A DNA stretch of 64,000 nucleotides from Williamsia sterculiae (GCF_900156495.1 NZ_FTNT01000010.1:62001-126000); one strand, 5' to 3'; numbered from the stretch's first letter, positions 18,038 through 26,900 are shown. A program made the numbers and translations. Notes: generated by a model not told the origin, from the sequence alone.

Positions 18038-18113
18038 GCCCCTTTAGCTCAGTTGGTAGAGCTACGGACTTTTAATCCGCAGGTCCTCGGTTCGAGCCCG
18101 AGAGGGGGCACCA
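18038..18113 (+). tRNA. tRNA-Lys(TTT)
   Basis: 76 nt including an encoded CCA. Acceptor GCCCCTT pairs with AGGGGGC (one T-G pair), the anticodon loop is CTTTTAA (anticodon TTT), and the T arm contains CGGTTCGAGCCCG. It starts 48 bp after the TetR gene. Confidence 0.97.
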
Positions 18114-18170
18114 CACATCGCCATCCACGCGATTGTGGCGTAGGTCACACCCGCGGGTTACCGTCGAGGT

Positions 18171-18386
18171 ATGACCACATCAAGCATCAGTACGGACAAC
18201 ATCTGTCCGTCCTGCGGGCAACACCAACTGCACCGCCGAACCCGCACCGACGGTGCCAACGATCCGCACACCGCCGACCGCATCATCATCAGTCTCGAAT
18301 GTCCCGCACGAGACTGCGACTACAGCGAGGTGGTGGTCAACCGGCATCGCGGGACCGTCGGCGCCACCCACGCCGCGAGTACCTGA
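18171..18386 (+). CDS. Small two-CxxC-type (zinc-ribbon-like) protein
   Basis: 71-aa hypothetical protein. CPSCG near residue 12 and CPARDC near residue 44 provide four cysteines that could bind one zinc ion as a short ribbon; no other domain is visible. The gene looks real because TACCGT (18159-18164) sits six bases before the ATG, the leaderless signal seen at many genes here, and because the paired cysteines are hard to obtain by chance. It lies alone between tRNA-Lys and a hydrolase gene. Function unknown; no family recognised. Confidence 0.6.
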   Translation: MTTSSISTDNICPSCGQHQLHRRTRTDGANDPHTADRIIISLECPARDCDYSEVVVNRHRGTVGATHAAST

Positions 18387-18464
18387 CCCCCACCGGCGAC
18401 CGCTGACTCCTGCCACCACCGCTCGCGGGTGTTCGCCACCCACCGGCGGTGGGATGCTCGAACC

Positions 18465-19376
18465 ATGATCGATATCGACCGCCCGCAGCTCGAGGGATCC
18501 GTGGCTGTGGGAACCGACACCGCGCGACGACGGATGGGCTTCGCCGAGTTCGGCTCCCCGCACGGCAGGGCCGTCTTCTGGCTACACGGCACCCCCGGCG
18601 CGCGACGGCAGATCCCCGTCGAGGCCCGCACCGTGGCCACCGAGACGGGCATCCGCCTCGTCGGGCTCGACCGCCCGGGTGTGGGGTCGTCCACCGCCCA
18701 TCGGTACGACTCCGTCCGAGACTTCGCCGACGACCTGCGCACCGTCGCCGACACCCTCGGCATCGACGAGTTCGCCGTGGTCGGCCTCTCCGGCGGCGGC
18801 CCCTACGCGCTGGCCGCGGCCCACCAGATGCCCGAACGCGTGAAGGTCGTGGGTGTGATGGGCGGCGTGGCACCCGTGGTCGGTCCGGACAGGATCGGCG
18901 GTGGCGCACTGGAAGTCGCCAAACACGCCGCGCCGCTGCTCGAACACGCGGCCACACCCGTGGGCCGGGTGCTCAGCACCGCGATCCGAGCGGCGCGCCC
19001 CGTCGCCGAACCGATCATCGGCGTCTACGCCCGGCTGTCACCACAGGGTGACCGCCAACTGCTGACCCGGCCCGAGTTCCGCGCGATGTTCCTCGACGAC
19101 CTGCTCAACGGCGGTAGTCGCCGGATGGAGGCCCCGCTGTCGGACCTCATCGTGTTCTCCCGCGACTGGGGCTTCTCGGTCGCCGACATCGCGGTCCCGG
19201 TGCGCTGGTGGCACGGTGACCACGACCACATCATCCCGCACAACCACGGCGCGCACATGGTGGATCTGCTCATTGACGCCAAGCTGTACACGATGGAGGG
19301 CGAGAGCCATCTGGGCGGACTCGGACTGGCCAACGAGGTGCTCGGCGAGCTGATGGACACCTGGTCGGAGAACTGA
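18465..19376 (+). CDS. Alpha/beta hydrolase
   Basis: 303-aa alpha/beta-hydrolase-fold protein of the family with an HGTPGARR oxyanion segment. It carries the nucleophile elbow GLSGGG, an acidic residue in WWHGDHDHIIP and a C-terminal His (GESHLGGLG). The substrate is unknown. ATG 18465 is preferred because GATGCT lies six bases upstream, a variant of the local leaderless -10 pattern; the ORF extends 12 codons further to 18429. Convergent with the FN3-like gene, and a small CCGAT-CAG-ATCGG hairpin lies between them. Confidence 0.85.
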   Translation: MIDIDRPQLEGSVAVGTDTARRRMGFAEFGSPHGRAVFWLHGTPGARRQIPVEARTVATETGIRLVGLDRPGVGSSTAHRYDSVRDFADDLRTVADTLGIDEFAVVGLSGGGPYALAAAHQMPERVKVVGVMGGVAPVVGPDRIGGGALEVAKHAAPLLEHAATPVGRVLSTAIRAARPVAEPIIGVYARLSPQGDRQLLTRPEFRAMFLDDLLNGGSRRMEAPLSDLIVFSRDWGFSVADIAVPVRWWHGDHDHIIPHNHGAHMVDLLIDAKLYTMEGESHLGGLGLANEVLGELMDTWSEN

Positions 19377-19393
19377 CCGACCCCGAAGCCCGA

Positions 19394-20194
19394 TCAGATC
19401 GGTAGCGCATTGGCCAGAGACACCAACTGATCCACCGATCTCGACCCCGCGGCGGTCACCTCGATGGTCACCAACGCCAGCCGTCGATCGCTGAAGCGCA
19501 GCGTCAGGTCCGAGCGACCACCCGTGGTGATGGTGAACCCCGTGCCGTGGTTCCAGATCATCGTCGCCCCGCCCGCGGAGAACCCCGCGAACGCGCGATC
19601 GCGGACGGCAGCGCTGTCCCAGAAGTCGACGAACACGGAGTCGCGAGCGGCGTCACCGGTCTCGCACGCCAGCCGCAGCTTCTCCCACACCTGCCCCGAC
19701 CCCGCCGGCGCGTCACCGCGCTCCGGCGCCGGCGGGTTGTAGCGGACCGCGCATGACATCTGGCGATACCCGCGGGCGTCCGGAGCGAGTGGCAGCAGAT
19801 CGGGGAGCAGCGCCACCAGCGAGCCGTACCGCCCCCACCCGGCTCCCGTGGTCGTTGTGGCCCCCGCCGAATCGGACAGCCGGCCGGTGTCGTCGACCGT
19901 GCGGACCTCGTATACGTGACGTCCCGCGTCGGCGGTGCGGTCGACCGCCGATGTGCCGGGCCCCTCGTACACAACCGCCCCGTCACGGGACACCAGGTAC
20001 CCGCGCACGTGGTCCACCGCCGACCAGCGGATGGCGACCTGGCCGGTGGTGGGCTGTGCGGTGACCCCACGCGGTGGCGCGGGTCGGGCGTCGGTGCGCA
20101 GCACCGCACGGGTGGCGAACACGGCGATCACCACCACGACCACCGGGATCAACGCCACGGCAACGACCCGAACCGCGCGTCCGACGGCCGTCAC
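19394..20194 (-). CDS. Membrane-anchored protein resembling the kinase's extracytoplasmic half
   Basis: 266 aa with one N-terminal membrane helix (about residues 8-31) and no kinase domain. It is followed by a fibronectin-III-like segment (TTGQVAIRWSAVDHVRGYLV) and a C-terminal domain with spaced cysteines and RDRAFAGFSAGG. Both parts resemble, in the same order, the extracytoplasmic region of the kinase encoded upstream, whose matching pieces are TSIEIGWDRVNGATHYLV and QRDSYYRQRFAG. The ATG overlaps the kinase stop by 4 bp (ATGA), so the two are coupled. It looks like a duplicated sensor module, possibly a co-receptor or decoy; function unproven. Confidence 0.7.
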   Translation of the reverse strand: MTAVGRAVRVVAVALIPVVVVVIAVFATRAVLRTDARPAPPRGVTAQPTTGQVAIRWSAVDHVRGYLVSRDGAVVYEGPGTSAVDRTADAGRHVYEVRTVDDTGRLSDSAGATTTTGAGWGRYGSLVALLPDLLPLAPDARGYRQMSCAVRYNPPAPERGDAPAGSGQVWEKLRLACETGDAARDSVFVDFWDSAAVRDRAFAGFSAGGATMIWNHGTGFTITTGGRSDLTLRFSDRRLALVTIEVTAAGSRSVDQLVSLANALPI

Positions 20195-21903
20195 AGGGGT
20201 AGCCGATCCAACACCGACCGGGCCGCGGTGGCCGGGCGTCCCGCGGTGCTGACCTCGGCCGCGACCCGGGCGCGAACCCCGTCGTCGTACAGCAGCGTCA
20301 CCGACCCCGTCCCGGGTGCCGACTCCGCGGTGTACACCCGGCCGGGGTGGCCGCCCGATGTGGCCATCGGGCGGGTCCGTTCGCCGGCGAATCGCTGGCG
20401 ATAGTAGGAATCACGCTGTCCCGCGGTCGGGTACATGCCCAGGGTGAGTTGATACCCCGACGGCCCGGTGCAGAAGATCTGGACCTGCACCGGATTGCCC
20501 ACCAGTTGTGACCCCACGAGACCCGAGCACACCATTCCGTCGAACGCATCCGTCGACACCGGGGTCGAGGGCAGCACCGTGGGGAACAGGTCGACCAACG
20601 GCTGCAGTTCGCCCCACACCGTCGTCACCTGCACCGCTGCGCTGGCCGGTCCCACCGCCGATGTGGTCCGGTCGCCCGACACCGCGACCACCGAGAACGC
20701 GTACTCGCCCGGCACCGGACGCGGCATCGACCAATGGTCGCCGGATCCGATGTACACGGTCGTGTCACCCTGTCGGACCAGATAGTGGGTTGCTCCGTTC
20801 ACCCGGTCCCAGCCGATCTCGATGCTGGTCGGGGTGACCTGCACCCGCGGCGTCGCCGGGGTGGCCAACGCCGCATCCGGCGGTCGGGGTGCGGTCGTCG
20901 CCCCCACCGCGATCCCGAGGCCCACCAACACCGCCACCGCGACCACGCCGGCGACGACCAGGCGGCTCGGCAATCGCCGACGACGGGCCCGGCCGGTCGC
21001 GGGCGGCACGGGACGCTGCACCACCGGGGTGGGTGGTGCGGCAGGCAGCCCACCCGACAATCGTCCGCGGACCGCGGCGTCGAGCGCACCGGCGAACTGT
21101 CCGCAGTCGACGAAACGATCCGCCGACCGTTTGGCCAGCGCCCGCCGCAGCACGTCATCCACCGGAGACGGGAGGGCCGGATTCCGCGACGTCACGGCAG
21201 GCGGTCGGTCGAGCAGCTGCGCCTTCACCAGCGACTGCTGGGTCTCCGCCGTGAAGGGGGGCGCGCCGCTGAGCAGTTCGAACGCAGTGCACGCCAAGGC
21301 GTACTGGTCGCTGCGCGGGTCGAGCTCACCGCCCTCGATCTGTTCGGGCGGGGTGTAGGCCAGGGTGCCGATGGTGGTACCCGCGCCGGTCAGGCCGGTG
21401 ACCTCGTCACGCACCCGGGCGATCCCGAAGTCGGTCAGTTTCACCGCGTCGGGCAACAGCGGATCGCCACCGGGTCTGATCAGCACATTCTCCGGTTTCA
21501 CATCGCGATGCAGCACCCCGTTGCGGTGGGCGTGGTCGAGGGCGGCGGCCACCGTGGTGACGATCGCGATTGCCAGCAGCGGGTGCACCCCGCGATCGGT
21601 GATCAGCGCCGACGCGTCCGCACCGTCGACGTACTCCATCGCGATCCACAGTCGGTCGTCGGCGACACCCCGGTCGAACACCGCGACGATCGCCGGATGC
21701 GACAGCCGCGCCACCAGATCGGCCTCACGCTCGAACCGAGCGCGGAACACCGGGTCGGAGCCCAACGCCGGGTGCAGCACCTTGACAGCGTCGATCCGGG
21801 GCAGGCGTGGGTGTTCGGCGGTGAAGACCTCGCCCATGCCGCCACGCCCGATACACGCCAGCAGTCGATAACCGGCCACCGTGGAGCCGATCTCCACTGC
21901 CAT
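20191..21903 (-). CDS. Ser/Thr protein kinase with extracytoplasmic sensor region
   Basis: About 570-aa transmembrane Hanks-type kinase. Counting from ATG 21903, the Gly-rich loop GRGGMGEVF is near residue 19, the ATP Lys (DAVKVL) near 41, the catalytic loop HRDVKPENV with Asp near 134, DFGIA near 158 and TPPEQ near 185. All are intact, so it should be active. A proline-rich juxtamembrane segment and a single TM helix (about 315-335) lead to a FN3-like plus C-terminal sensor region outside the cell. Starts at ATG 21903, at GTG 21897 (better Shine-Dalgarno spacing) or at ATG 21933 are all possible. Overlaps the paralogous sensor gene. Confidence 0.93.
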   Translation of the reverse strand: MAVEIGSTVAGYRLLACIGRGGMGEVFTAEHPRLPRIDAVKVLHPALGSDPVFRARFEREADLVARLSHPAIVAVFDRGVADDRLWIAMEYVDGADASALITDRGVHPLLAIAIVTTVAAALDHAHRNGVLHRDVKPENVLIRPGGDPLLPDAVKLTDFGIARVRDEVTGLTGAGTTIGTLAYTPPEQIEGGELDPRSDQYALACTAFELLSGAPPFTAETQQSLVKAQLLDRPPAVTSRNPALPSPVDDVLRRALAKRSADRFVDCGQFAGALDAAVRGRLSGGLPAAPPTPVVQRPVPPATGRARRRRLPSRLVVAGVVAVAVLVGLGIAVGATTAPRPPDAALATPATPRVQVTPTSIEIGWDRVNGATHYLVRQGDTTVYIGSGDHWSMPRPVPGEYAFSVVAVSGDRTTSAVGPASAAVQVTTVWGELQPLVDLFPTVLPSTPVSTDAFDGMVCSGLVGSQLVGNPVQVQIFCTGPSGYQLTLGMYPTAGQRDSYYRQRFAGERTRPMATSGGHPGRVYTAESAPGTGSVTLLYDDGVRARVAAEVSTAGRPATAARSVLDRLPL

Positions 21904-22129
21904 CCCCTTTCCACCACCGTCCGACGAACCCATCGAGTATCGGTGATCAGTCGGGTCTCGGGGGACCCCGAAGCGTAATCGACACCACCGCGTGCGCCCC
22001 CGTCAGAACTTGGGCGACCCTCACTTATCCCGTACCCTGGAGCACTGACCGTGGCCCGGTTGGGTCGTCGTTCGGGTCGGGTCATCCACATCCGGTGAAG
22101 TGGCCGATAGGTTTCGGAGGGCATCGCAC

Positions 22130-23125
22130 ATGGCACGTGAGCTGACACAGCTGGAGTTGCTCAAGGAGCTCTCCGGGGTCGCCGAAGAGAACGTCAACCG
22201 ACACCTCAAGATCACCCGGGACTGGAATCCGCACGACTACGTGCCCTGGGACGAGGGCCGTAACTTCGCCGCCCTGGGCGGCACCGACTTCGACCCCGAG
22301 CAATCCGAGCTGGGAGACGTCGCCAAGGCGGCGATGATCACCAACCTGCTCACCGAGGACAATCTGCCCTCGTACCACCGCGTGATCGCCGAGAACTTCT
22401 CGATGGACGACGCCTGGGGTCACTGGGTGGGACGCTGGACCGCCGAGGAGAACCGGCACGGCATCGCCCTGCGCGACTACCTGGTGGTCACCCGCGGCGT
22501 CGACCCGGTCGCGCTCGAGGAGGCCCGGATGATCCACATGACCAACGGGTTCAATCCCGAGATGGTCAACGTGGAGACCGTCGACCAGATGCGTCACGAG
22601 GGCATCGAGTACGCAGGCATGCTGCACGCGGTCGCGTACGTGACATTCCAGGAACTCGCCACCCGGGTGTCGCACCGCAACACCGGCAAGGCCTGCGACG
22701 ACCCGATCGCCGACAAGATGCTGCAGCGCATCGCCGCCGACGAGAACCTGCACATGATCTTCTATCGCAACATCACCGGGGCGGCCCTGGACCTCGCTCC
22801 CGACAAGGCGATCACCGCCGTACGCGACGTGGTGTGCAACTTCCAGATGCCCGGCGCGGGGATGCCCAACTTCCGGCGGCACGGTGTGCTGATGGCCAAA
22901 CACGGCATCTACGACCTGCGGCAGCACCTCGAGGAGGTCGTCCAGCCGGTACTGCGGAAATGGAACGTCTTCGAGCGTGACGACTACACCGCCGTCGGCG
23001 AGGCCGCCCGCGACGAGCTCGGCGCCTTCCTGGACAAGCTCGCCGAGGACACCGTGAAGTTCGAGGAGATGCGCGACCGCGCCCTCGCCCGCGAAGCCAA
23101 GAAGCGCGAGGCCAAGGCCTCGTGA
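22130..23125 (+). CDS. desA: Acyl-[ACP] desaturase, DesA type
   Basis: Soluble di-iron desaturase that introduces a double bond into acyl-ACP, in this group linked to mycolic acid synthesis. The 331 residues carry the two iron-binding motifs, AEENRHG (about 105-111) and ADENLHM in the second half. ATG 22130 has GGAGG nine bases upstream. TACCCT at 22033-22038 is a likely -10 box, giving a leader of about 85 nt. A TCGGGG-GA-CCCCGA palindrome at 21958-21971 lies further upstream. Gene order desA-dus-LCP matches M. tuberculosis Rv0824c-Rv0822c. Not a membrane desaturase. Confidence 0.95.
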   Translation: MARELTQLELLKELSGVAEENVNRHLKITRDWNPHDYVPWDEGRNFAALGGTDFDPEQSELGDVAKAAMITNLLTEDNLPSYHRVIAENFSMDDAWGHWVGRWTAEENRHGIALRDYLVVTRGVDPVALEEARMIHMTNGFNPEMVNVETVDQMRHEGIEYAGMLHAVAYVTFQELATRVSHRNTGKACDDPIADKMLQRIAADENLHMIFYRNITGAALDLAPDKAITAVRDVVCNFQMPGAGMPNFRRHGVLMAKHGIYDLRQHLEEVVQPVLRKWNVFERDDYTAVGEAARDELGAFLDKLAEDTVKFEEMRDRALAREAKKREAKAS

Positions 23126-23151
23126 CCGCCCCGGCCAGCTAGGAGCACCCC

Positions 23152-24318
23152 CTGAGCACCGCCCTCGACACCGGCAGCCCCGCCCTCTCGATCGGCCCCA
23201 TCGGACTGTCGAGTCCGGTGGTGCTGGCGCCGATGGCGGGGGTGACCAACGTTGCCTTCCGGACGCTGTGCCGCGAGCTCGAACTGGCCCGCACCGGAAC
23301 CGTGTCCGGGTTGTACGTCTGCGAGATGGTCACCGCACGCGCGTTGGTGGAACGGCATCCGACCACCATGCACATGACCACGTTCGCACCGGACGAGAAC
23401 CCGCGATCGATGCAGCTGTACACCGTGGACCCCCAGTACACCTACGCCGCGGCCAAGATGATCGTCGACGAGGGCCTCGCCGACCACATCGACATGAACT
23501 TCGGATGCCCGGTCCCCAAGGTGACCCGCAAGGGCGGTGGAGCCGCCATCCCGTTCAAGCGGCAGTTGTTCCGCAAGATCGTCGCGGCCGCGGTGCGCGC
23601 CACCGAGGGCACCGATGTCCCGGTGACCGTGAAGTTCCGCATCGGCATCGACCCGGACCATCACACCCACCTCGACGCCGGTCGGATCGCCGCCGAAGAG
23701 GGCGTGAAAGCGGTGGCGCTGCACGCCCGCACCGCATCACAGCGGTACTCCGGGCAGGCCGATTGGGGTGAGATCGCGCGACTCAAGGAGCACGTCACCG
23801 ACGTTCCGGTGCTCGGCAACGGTGACATCTTCGAACCCGCCGACGCGGTCGCGATGATGGCCCGCACCGGCTGTGACGGTGTGGTGGTCGGTCGCGGCTG
23901 CCTGGGCCGACCGTGGTTGTTCGCCGAACTGAGCGCCGAACTCACCGGCGCACCCATGCCGGAGGCGCCGACCCTCGGCGAGGTCGGCGCCATCATCGTC
24001 CGCCACGGGGAACTGCTCGCCGCACACCACGGCGAGGACAAGGGCATGCGGGAGATCCGCAAACACGTCGCCTGGTACCTGCGCGGATTCCCGGTCGGCT
24101 CGGATGTGCGTCGATCGATGGCCCTGGTCACCACCGTCGCCGAACTCCGCGATCTGGTGGGTGCACTGCCCGCCGACGTTCCTTTTCCCACCGACGGTCA
24201 CGGCCCGCGAGGAAGGCAGGGGTCACCGTCCGCGGTCGCGTTGCCGCACGGCTGGCTCGACGATCCGCACGACGACGCGGTCGCAACCGGCGGCGAGGAG
24301 CTCAACTCGGGCGGATGA
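23152..24318 (+). CDS. dusB: tRNA-dihydrouridine synthase, probable CTG start
   Basis: FMN enzyme that reduces uridines in tRNA D-loops. The TIM barrel begins at VVLAPMAGVTN, and the catalytic cysteine is in DMNFGCPVPKVTRKGGG. FMN-phosphate motifs GNGDI and GRGCLGRPW are present. The protein has 388 aa if translation begins at CTG 23152: AGGAG lies at 23141-23145, six bases upstream. An in-frame TAG at 23140 blocks any earlier start. The next ATG/GTG/TTG (GTG 23215) would remove the LSIGPIGLSSP segment that precedes the barrel. Same transcription unit as desA, 26 bp apart. Confidence 0.9.
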   Translation: MSTALDTGSPALSIGPIGLSSPVVLAPMAGVTNVAFRTLCRELELARTGTVSGLYVCEMVTARALVERHPTTMHMTTFAPDENPRSMQLYTVDPQYTYAAAKMIVDEGLADHIDMNFGCPVPKVTRKGGGAAIPFKRQLFRKIVAAAVRATEGTDVPVTVKFRIGIDPDHHTHLDAGRIAAEEGVKAVALHARTASQRYSGQADWGEIARLKEHVTDVPVLGNGDIFEPADAVAMMARTGCDGVVVGRGCLGRPWLFAELSAELTGAPMPEAPTLGEVGAIIVRHGELLAAHHGEDKGMREIRKHVAWYLRGFPVGSDVRRSMALVTTVAELRDLVGALPADVPFPTDGHGPRGRQGSPSAVALPHGWLDDPHDDAVATGGEELNSGG

Positions 24319-24360
24319 CCATGCAGGCGCGCGGCTGCCCGGGCGTCACAGGAGAGATCA

Positions 24361-24366
24361 GTACAA
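24361..24366 (+). promoter_or_regulatory. -10 box before the LCP gene
   Basis: TACAAT at 24361-24366 in the 122-bp gap after the dus gene. It would give a leader of about 68 nt before GTG 24441. The -35 region is weak. Confidence 0.4.
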
Positions 24367-24440
24367 TCATCCGCGGCGCGCCGTCTCGAAGGTGCCGGGT
24401 GCCGACCGACAGCGGACAATGCAGCGCCAAGGGGACGTGA

Positions 24441-26792
24441 GTGAGTGATGACCAGACCCGCGGATCGGATGATCCGGGTGGTGGCCGCCGTCGCCGTGAC
24501 GGCGACGGCCGCCCCGACGACGCAGGTCGTCGACGGTCAGAACCCACCGACGACATAGGTCGGCGGCTGTCGGAGCCCACCGACGAGGTACTCCGCGAGC
24601 CCGATCGGGGTGACGCCGCGCCCCGCAGCCGCGGCGGCCGCAGGCTCACCGTGCGCGAGTTGTTGGCCCAGATGGAGGCGGCCGGTGGCGATCCGGCCGA
24701 CAGTCCCGGAGGTGCACAGCCGGAGTCCGGGCCGCAACCTCCACGCCCCGCCGCCGAACCCCCGCAGGACGCCGCACGCCGACAACCGTCGTCGCAGGAC
24801 CCCGACGCCACCCGGGTCATGCCCCGGGTCATGCCCCGGGTCAGCCCGGTATCCGACCCGACGCCCGCGCCGCAGAAACCGGCGCCACCGGCCAACCCGC
24901 CCACCCCAGCCCCGTCGCCGAACACCGAACCTCCCGCGCCGCGCACCGTTGATCCCGCCCCGAGCCGCGGACAGTCCGATCCGGAACCCGTTGCGCCGGC
25001 GCCCATCTCGGCGGTCCCCCATCGGAGCCCCACCCCCGAATCCGAGAAGCGCGAACCCGCACCCACCACACCGCCCGCCGCCGCAACACCTGCTCCGACC
25101 ACCCCGCCGACCGATGACCCACCGACGGATACGCCTGCGAGGGAAGAACCCGCGCCGACCGACGCCGACACCGCCGCATCCACACGGTCGTCGCCGCGTC
25201 GCCACGGACTGCACCGTCCGCCCACCCCGGTCCCCGGTAAGGCACGCAGGGCCCGACGGCTGACCATGGTCGGACGCGTCGTCGTCGCGTTGGCCTGCGT
25301 GATGGCCCTGGTCGGTACCGGTTTCGTGTGGGGATACCTGAAGGTGTTCAACGGCAACTTCAAGAACATCGCCGCGGTGAATCCCGACGACTCCAACATC
25401 CGCAACAAGTCCGCCCAGACCGGCGACCAGAACTACCTGATCGTCGGCACCGACACCCGCGCCGGGCAGAACGGCAAGGTCGGGGCGGGCACCACCGCCG
25501 AGGCCGGCGGTGCCCGGTCCGACACCGTCATCCTGATCAACATCCCGGCCAGCCGCAGCCGTGTGGTCGCGGTGTCGTTCCCCCGCGACCTCCAGATCGA
25601 CCGACCCGACTGCGAACAGTGGAACAACGACACCGGCACCTACACCGGTCAGAACATTCCCGCCGAATACGGCGCCAAGCTCAACACGGCCTACGGCGAG
25701 GGTGGACCCAAGTGCGCGGTCGACGTCATCCAGAAGATGAGCGGTCTGAACATCAACCACTTCATCGGCATGGACTTCTTCGGTTTCGAGCAGGTGGTCA
25801 ACAAGCTCGGCGGTGTGCAGGTCTGCTCCAAGACCCCGCTCTACGACTACGAACTCGGCGACATCCTCACCAAGGCGGGGCCACAGACCATCTCGGGTAG
25901 CCGGGCTCTGAACTACGTGCGCGCCCGCACCGTGGAGACCGAGGGCAACGGCGATTACGGCCGCATCAAACGCCAACAACTGTTCATGTCGTCACTGCTG
26001 CGGTCGGTGCTCTCGAACAAGGTGTTGTCCAACCCGGCCAAGATGACGGGGATCATCAACACCTTCACCAAGTACAGCGTGGTGGACAACGTCACCACCG
26101 ACGACCTGCTCGACCTCGGGCAGTCGATGCAGGGGCTCCAGGCCGGTCGCGTCTCCTTCCTCACCGTCCCCACCGCGGGCACCACCACCGACGGCAGCAA
26201 CAACGAGATCCCCCGGACCGAGGACATCAACGCGATCTTCAACGCGATCATCAACGACGGCGCCCTACCGGGTGAGGCGAAGGCCGCGCCCAGCACCTCG
26301 GCGGGATCCGCCAGGACCAGCACCTCGTCGTCGACGGCGACCACGCCGAGCGCGGCGGCGACGCCCACACCGGTGTCCGCGTCGGCCACCAACCCCGGAG
26401 AGGTGGGGGTCCGCGTACTCAACGGCACCGGCACCTCGGGCCTGGCCGGCGGTGTCTCCGATCAACTCTCGCAGGATGGTTTCGACGTCCGCGGTATCGC
26501 CGACGCCTCACAGCCCTTCGACACCACCGTGGTGCGGTACGGCCCGGGACAACGCGACGCGGCCGCCACCCTGGCGGCGATGTTCCCGGGTTCACGGATC
26601 CAACAGGACTCCCAGGTGCGCTCCGGCGTCGAGGTGATCCTCGGCAAGGGCTACACCGGCGGCACGATCGGTCAACTACCCGCCGCCGGGTCGGCACTGA
26701 CCACCGACGAGGTACCCGAATACGACGGCCCGTCATCCGCGTTGCCGGACGACCTGGCCGTCACCAACGCCGCCGACACCACCTGCAACTGA
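24441..26792 (+). CDS. LytR-CpsA-Psr (LCP) cell-wall ligase with long disordered N-terminus
   Basis: Envelope enzyme expected to transfer glycopolymers such as arabinogalactan from lipid carrier to peptidoglycan. In this 783-aa protein, residues 1-270 are a cytosolic, charged and then Pro-rich region; it contains RRLTVRELLAQMEA near 67 and repeats SEPTD and RVMPRVMPRV. The single TM helix is about 277-299. The LCP domain follows, with ARSDTVILI and SFPRDLQ carrying the conserved Arg/Asp residues. A LytR_C domain (GVRVLNGTGTSGLA) lies near 660-745 after a Ser/Thr-rich linker. GTG start with AAGGGGA upstream. Corresponds in position to Rv0822c. Confidence 0.92.
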   Translation: MSDDQTRGSDDPGGGRRRRDGDGRPDDAGRRRSEPTDDIGRRLSEPTDEVLREPDRGDAAPRSRGGRRLTVRELLAQMEAAGGDPADSPGGAQPESGPQPPRPAAEPPQDAARRQPSSQDPDATRVMPRVMPRVSPVSDPTPAPQKPAPPANPPTPAPSPNTEPPAPRTVDPAPSRGQSDPEPVAPAPISAVPHRSPTPESEKREPAPTTPPAAATPAPTTPPTDDPPTDTPAREEPAPTDADTAASTRSSPRRHGLHRPPTPVPGKARRARRLTMVGRVVVALACVMALVGTGFVWGYLKVFNGNFKNIAAVNPDDSNIRNKSAQTGDQNYLIVGTDTRAGQNGKVGAGTTAEAGGARSDTVILINIPASRSRVVAVSFPRDLQIDRPDCEQWNNDTGTYTGQNIPAEYGAKLNTAYGEGGPKCAVDVIQKMSGLNINHFIGMDFFGFEQVVNKLGGVQVCSKTPLYDYELGDILTKAGPQTISGSRALNYVRARTVETEGNGDYGRIKRQQLFMSSLLRSVLSNKVLSNPAKMTGIINTFTKYSVVDNVTTDDLLDLGQSMQGLQAGRVSFLTVPTAGTTTDGSNNEIPRTEDINAIFNAIINDGALPGEAKAAPSTSAGSARTSTSSSTATTPSAAATPTPVSASATNPGEVGVRVLNGTGTSGLAGGVSDQLSQDGFDVRGIADASQPFDTTVVRYGPGQRDAAATLAAMFPGSRIQQDSQVRSGVEVILGKGYTGGTIGQLPAAGSALTTDEVPEYDGPSSALPDDLAVTNAADTTCN

Positions 26793-26839
26793 CCTGCGCC
26801 GGAACCGCAGATGGGGGCGGGTCGTAGAACTGGGGGCAC

Positions 26840-26861
26840 GTTCACCGGGCGTTCATCGCGC
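26840..26861 (+). promoter_or_regulatory. PHO-box-like direct repeat before phoU
   Basis: GTTCAC (26840-26845) and GTTCAT (26851-26856) repeat with an 11-bp period. The first base lies exactly 49 nt upstream of the -10 TATTGT. The same layout, with the same 49-nt distance, precedes pstS on the other strand. It resembles Streptomyces PhoP boxes and may be bound by a RegX3/PhoP-type response regulator. Confidence 0.7.
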
Positions 26862-26888
26862 CGCTCGCAGGTCGGCGCCCGACGAACG

Positions 26889-26894
26889 TATTGT
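26889..26894 (+). promoter_or_regulatory. phoU -10 box (leaderless)
   Basis: TATTGT ends six bases before the phoU ATG at 26901, with no Shine-Dalgarno between. A leaderless mRNA is expected. Confidence 0.6.
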
Positions 26895-26900
26895 GGGCGT

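Noticed and set aside
20734-21978. 414-codon frame antisense to the Ser/Thr kinase
   Set aside because: Third-position GC shadow of the kinase gene; no recognisable motif.
24818-24842. Tandem repeat in the LCP gene as a possible repeat array
   Set aside because: Only about two copies of a 12-base unit within coding sequence (RVMPRVMP); no CRISPR-like spacing or spacers.
24537-25979. 480-codon frame antisense to the LCP gene
   Set aside because: Gly/Arg repeats complementary to Pro-rich codons; no start signal.
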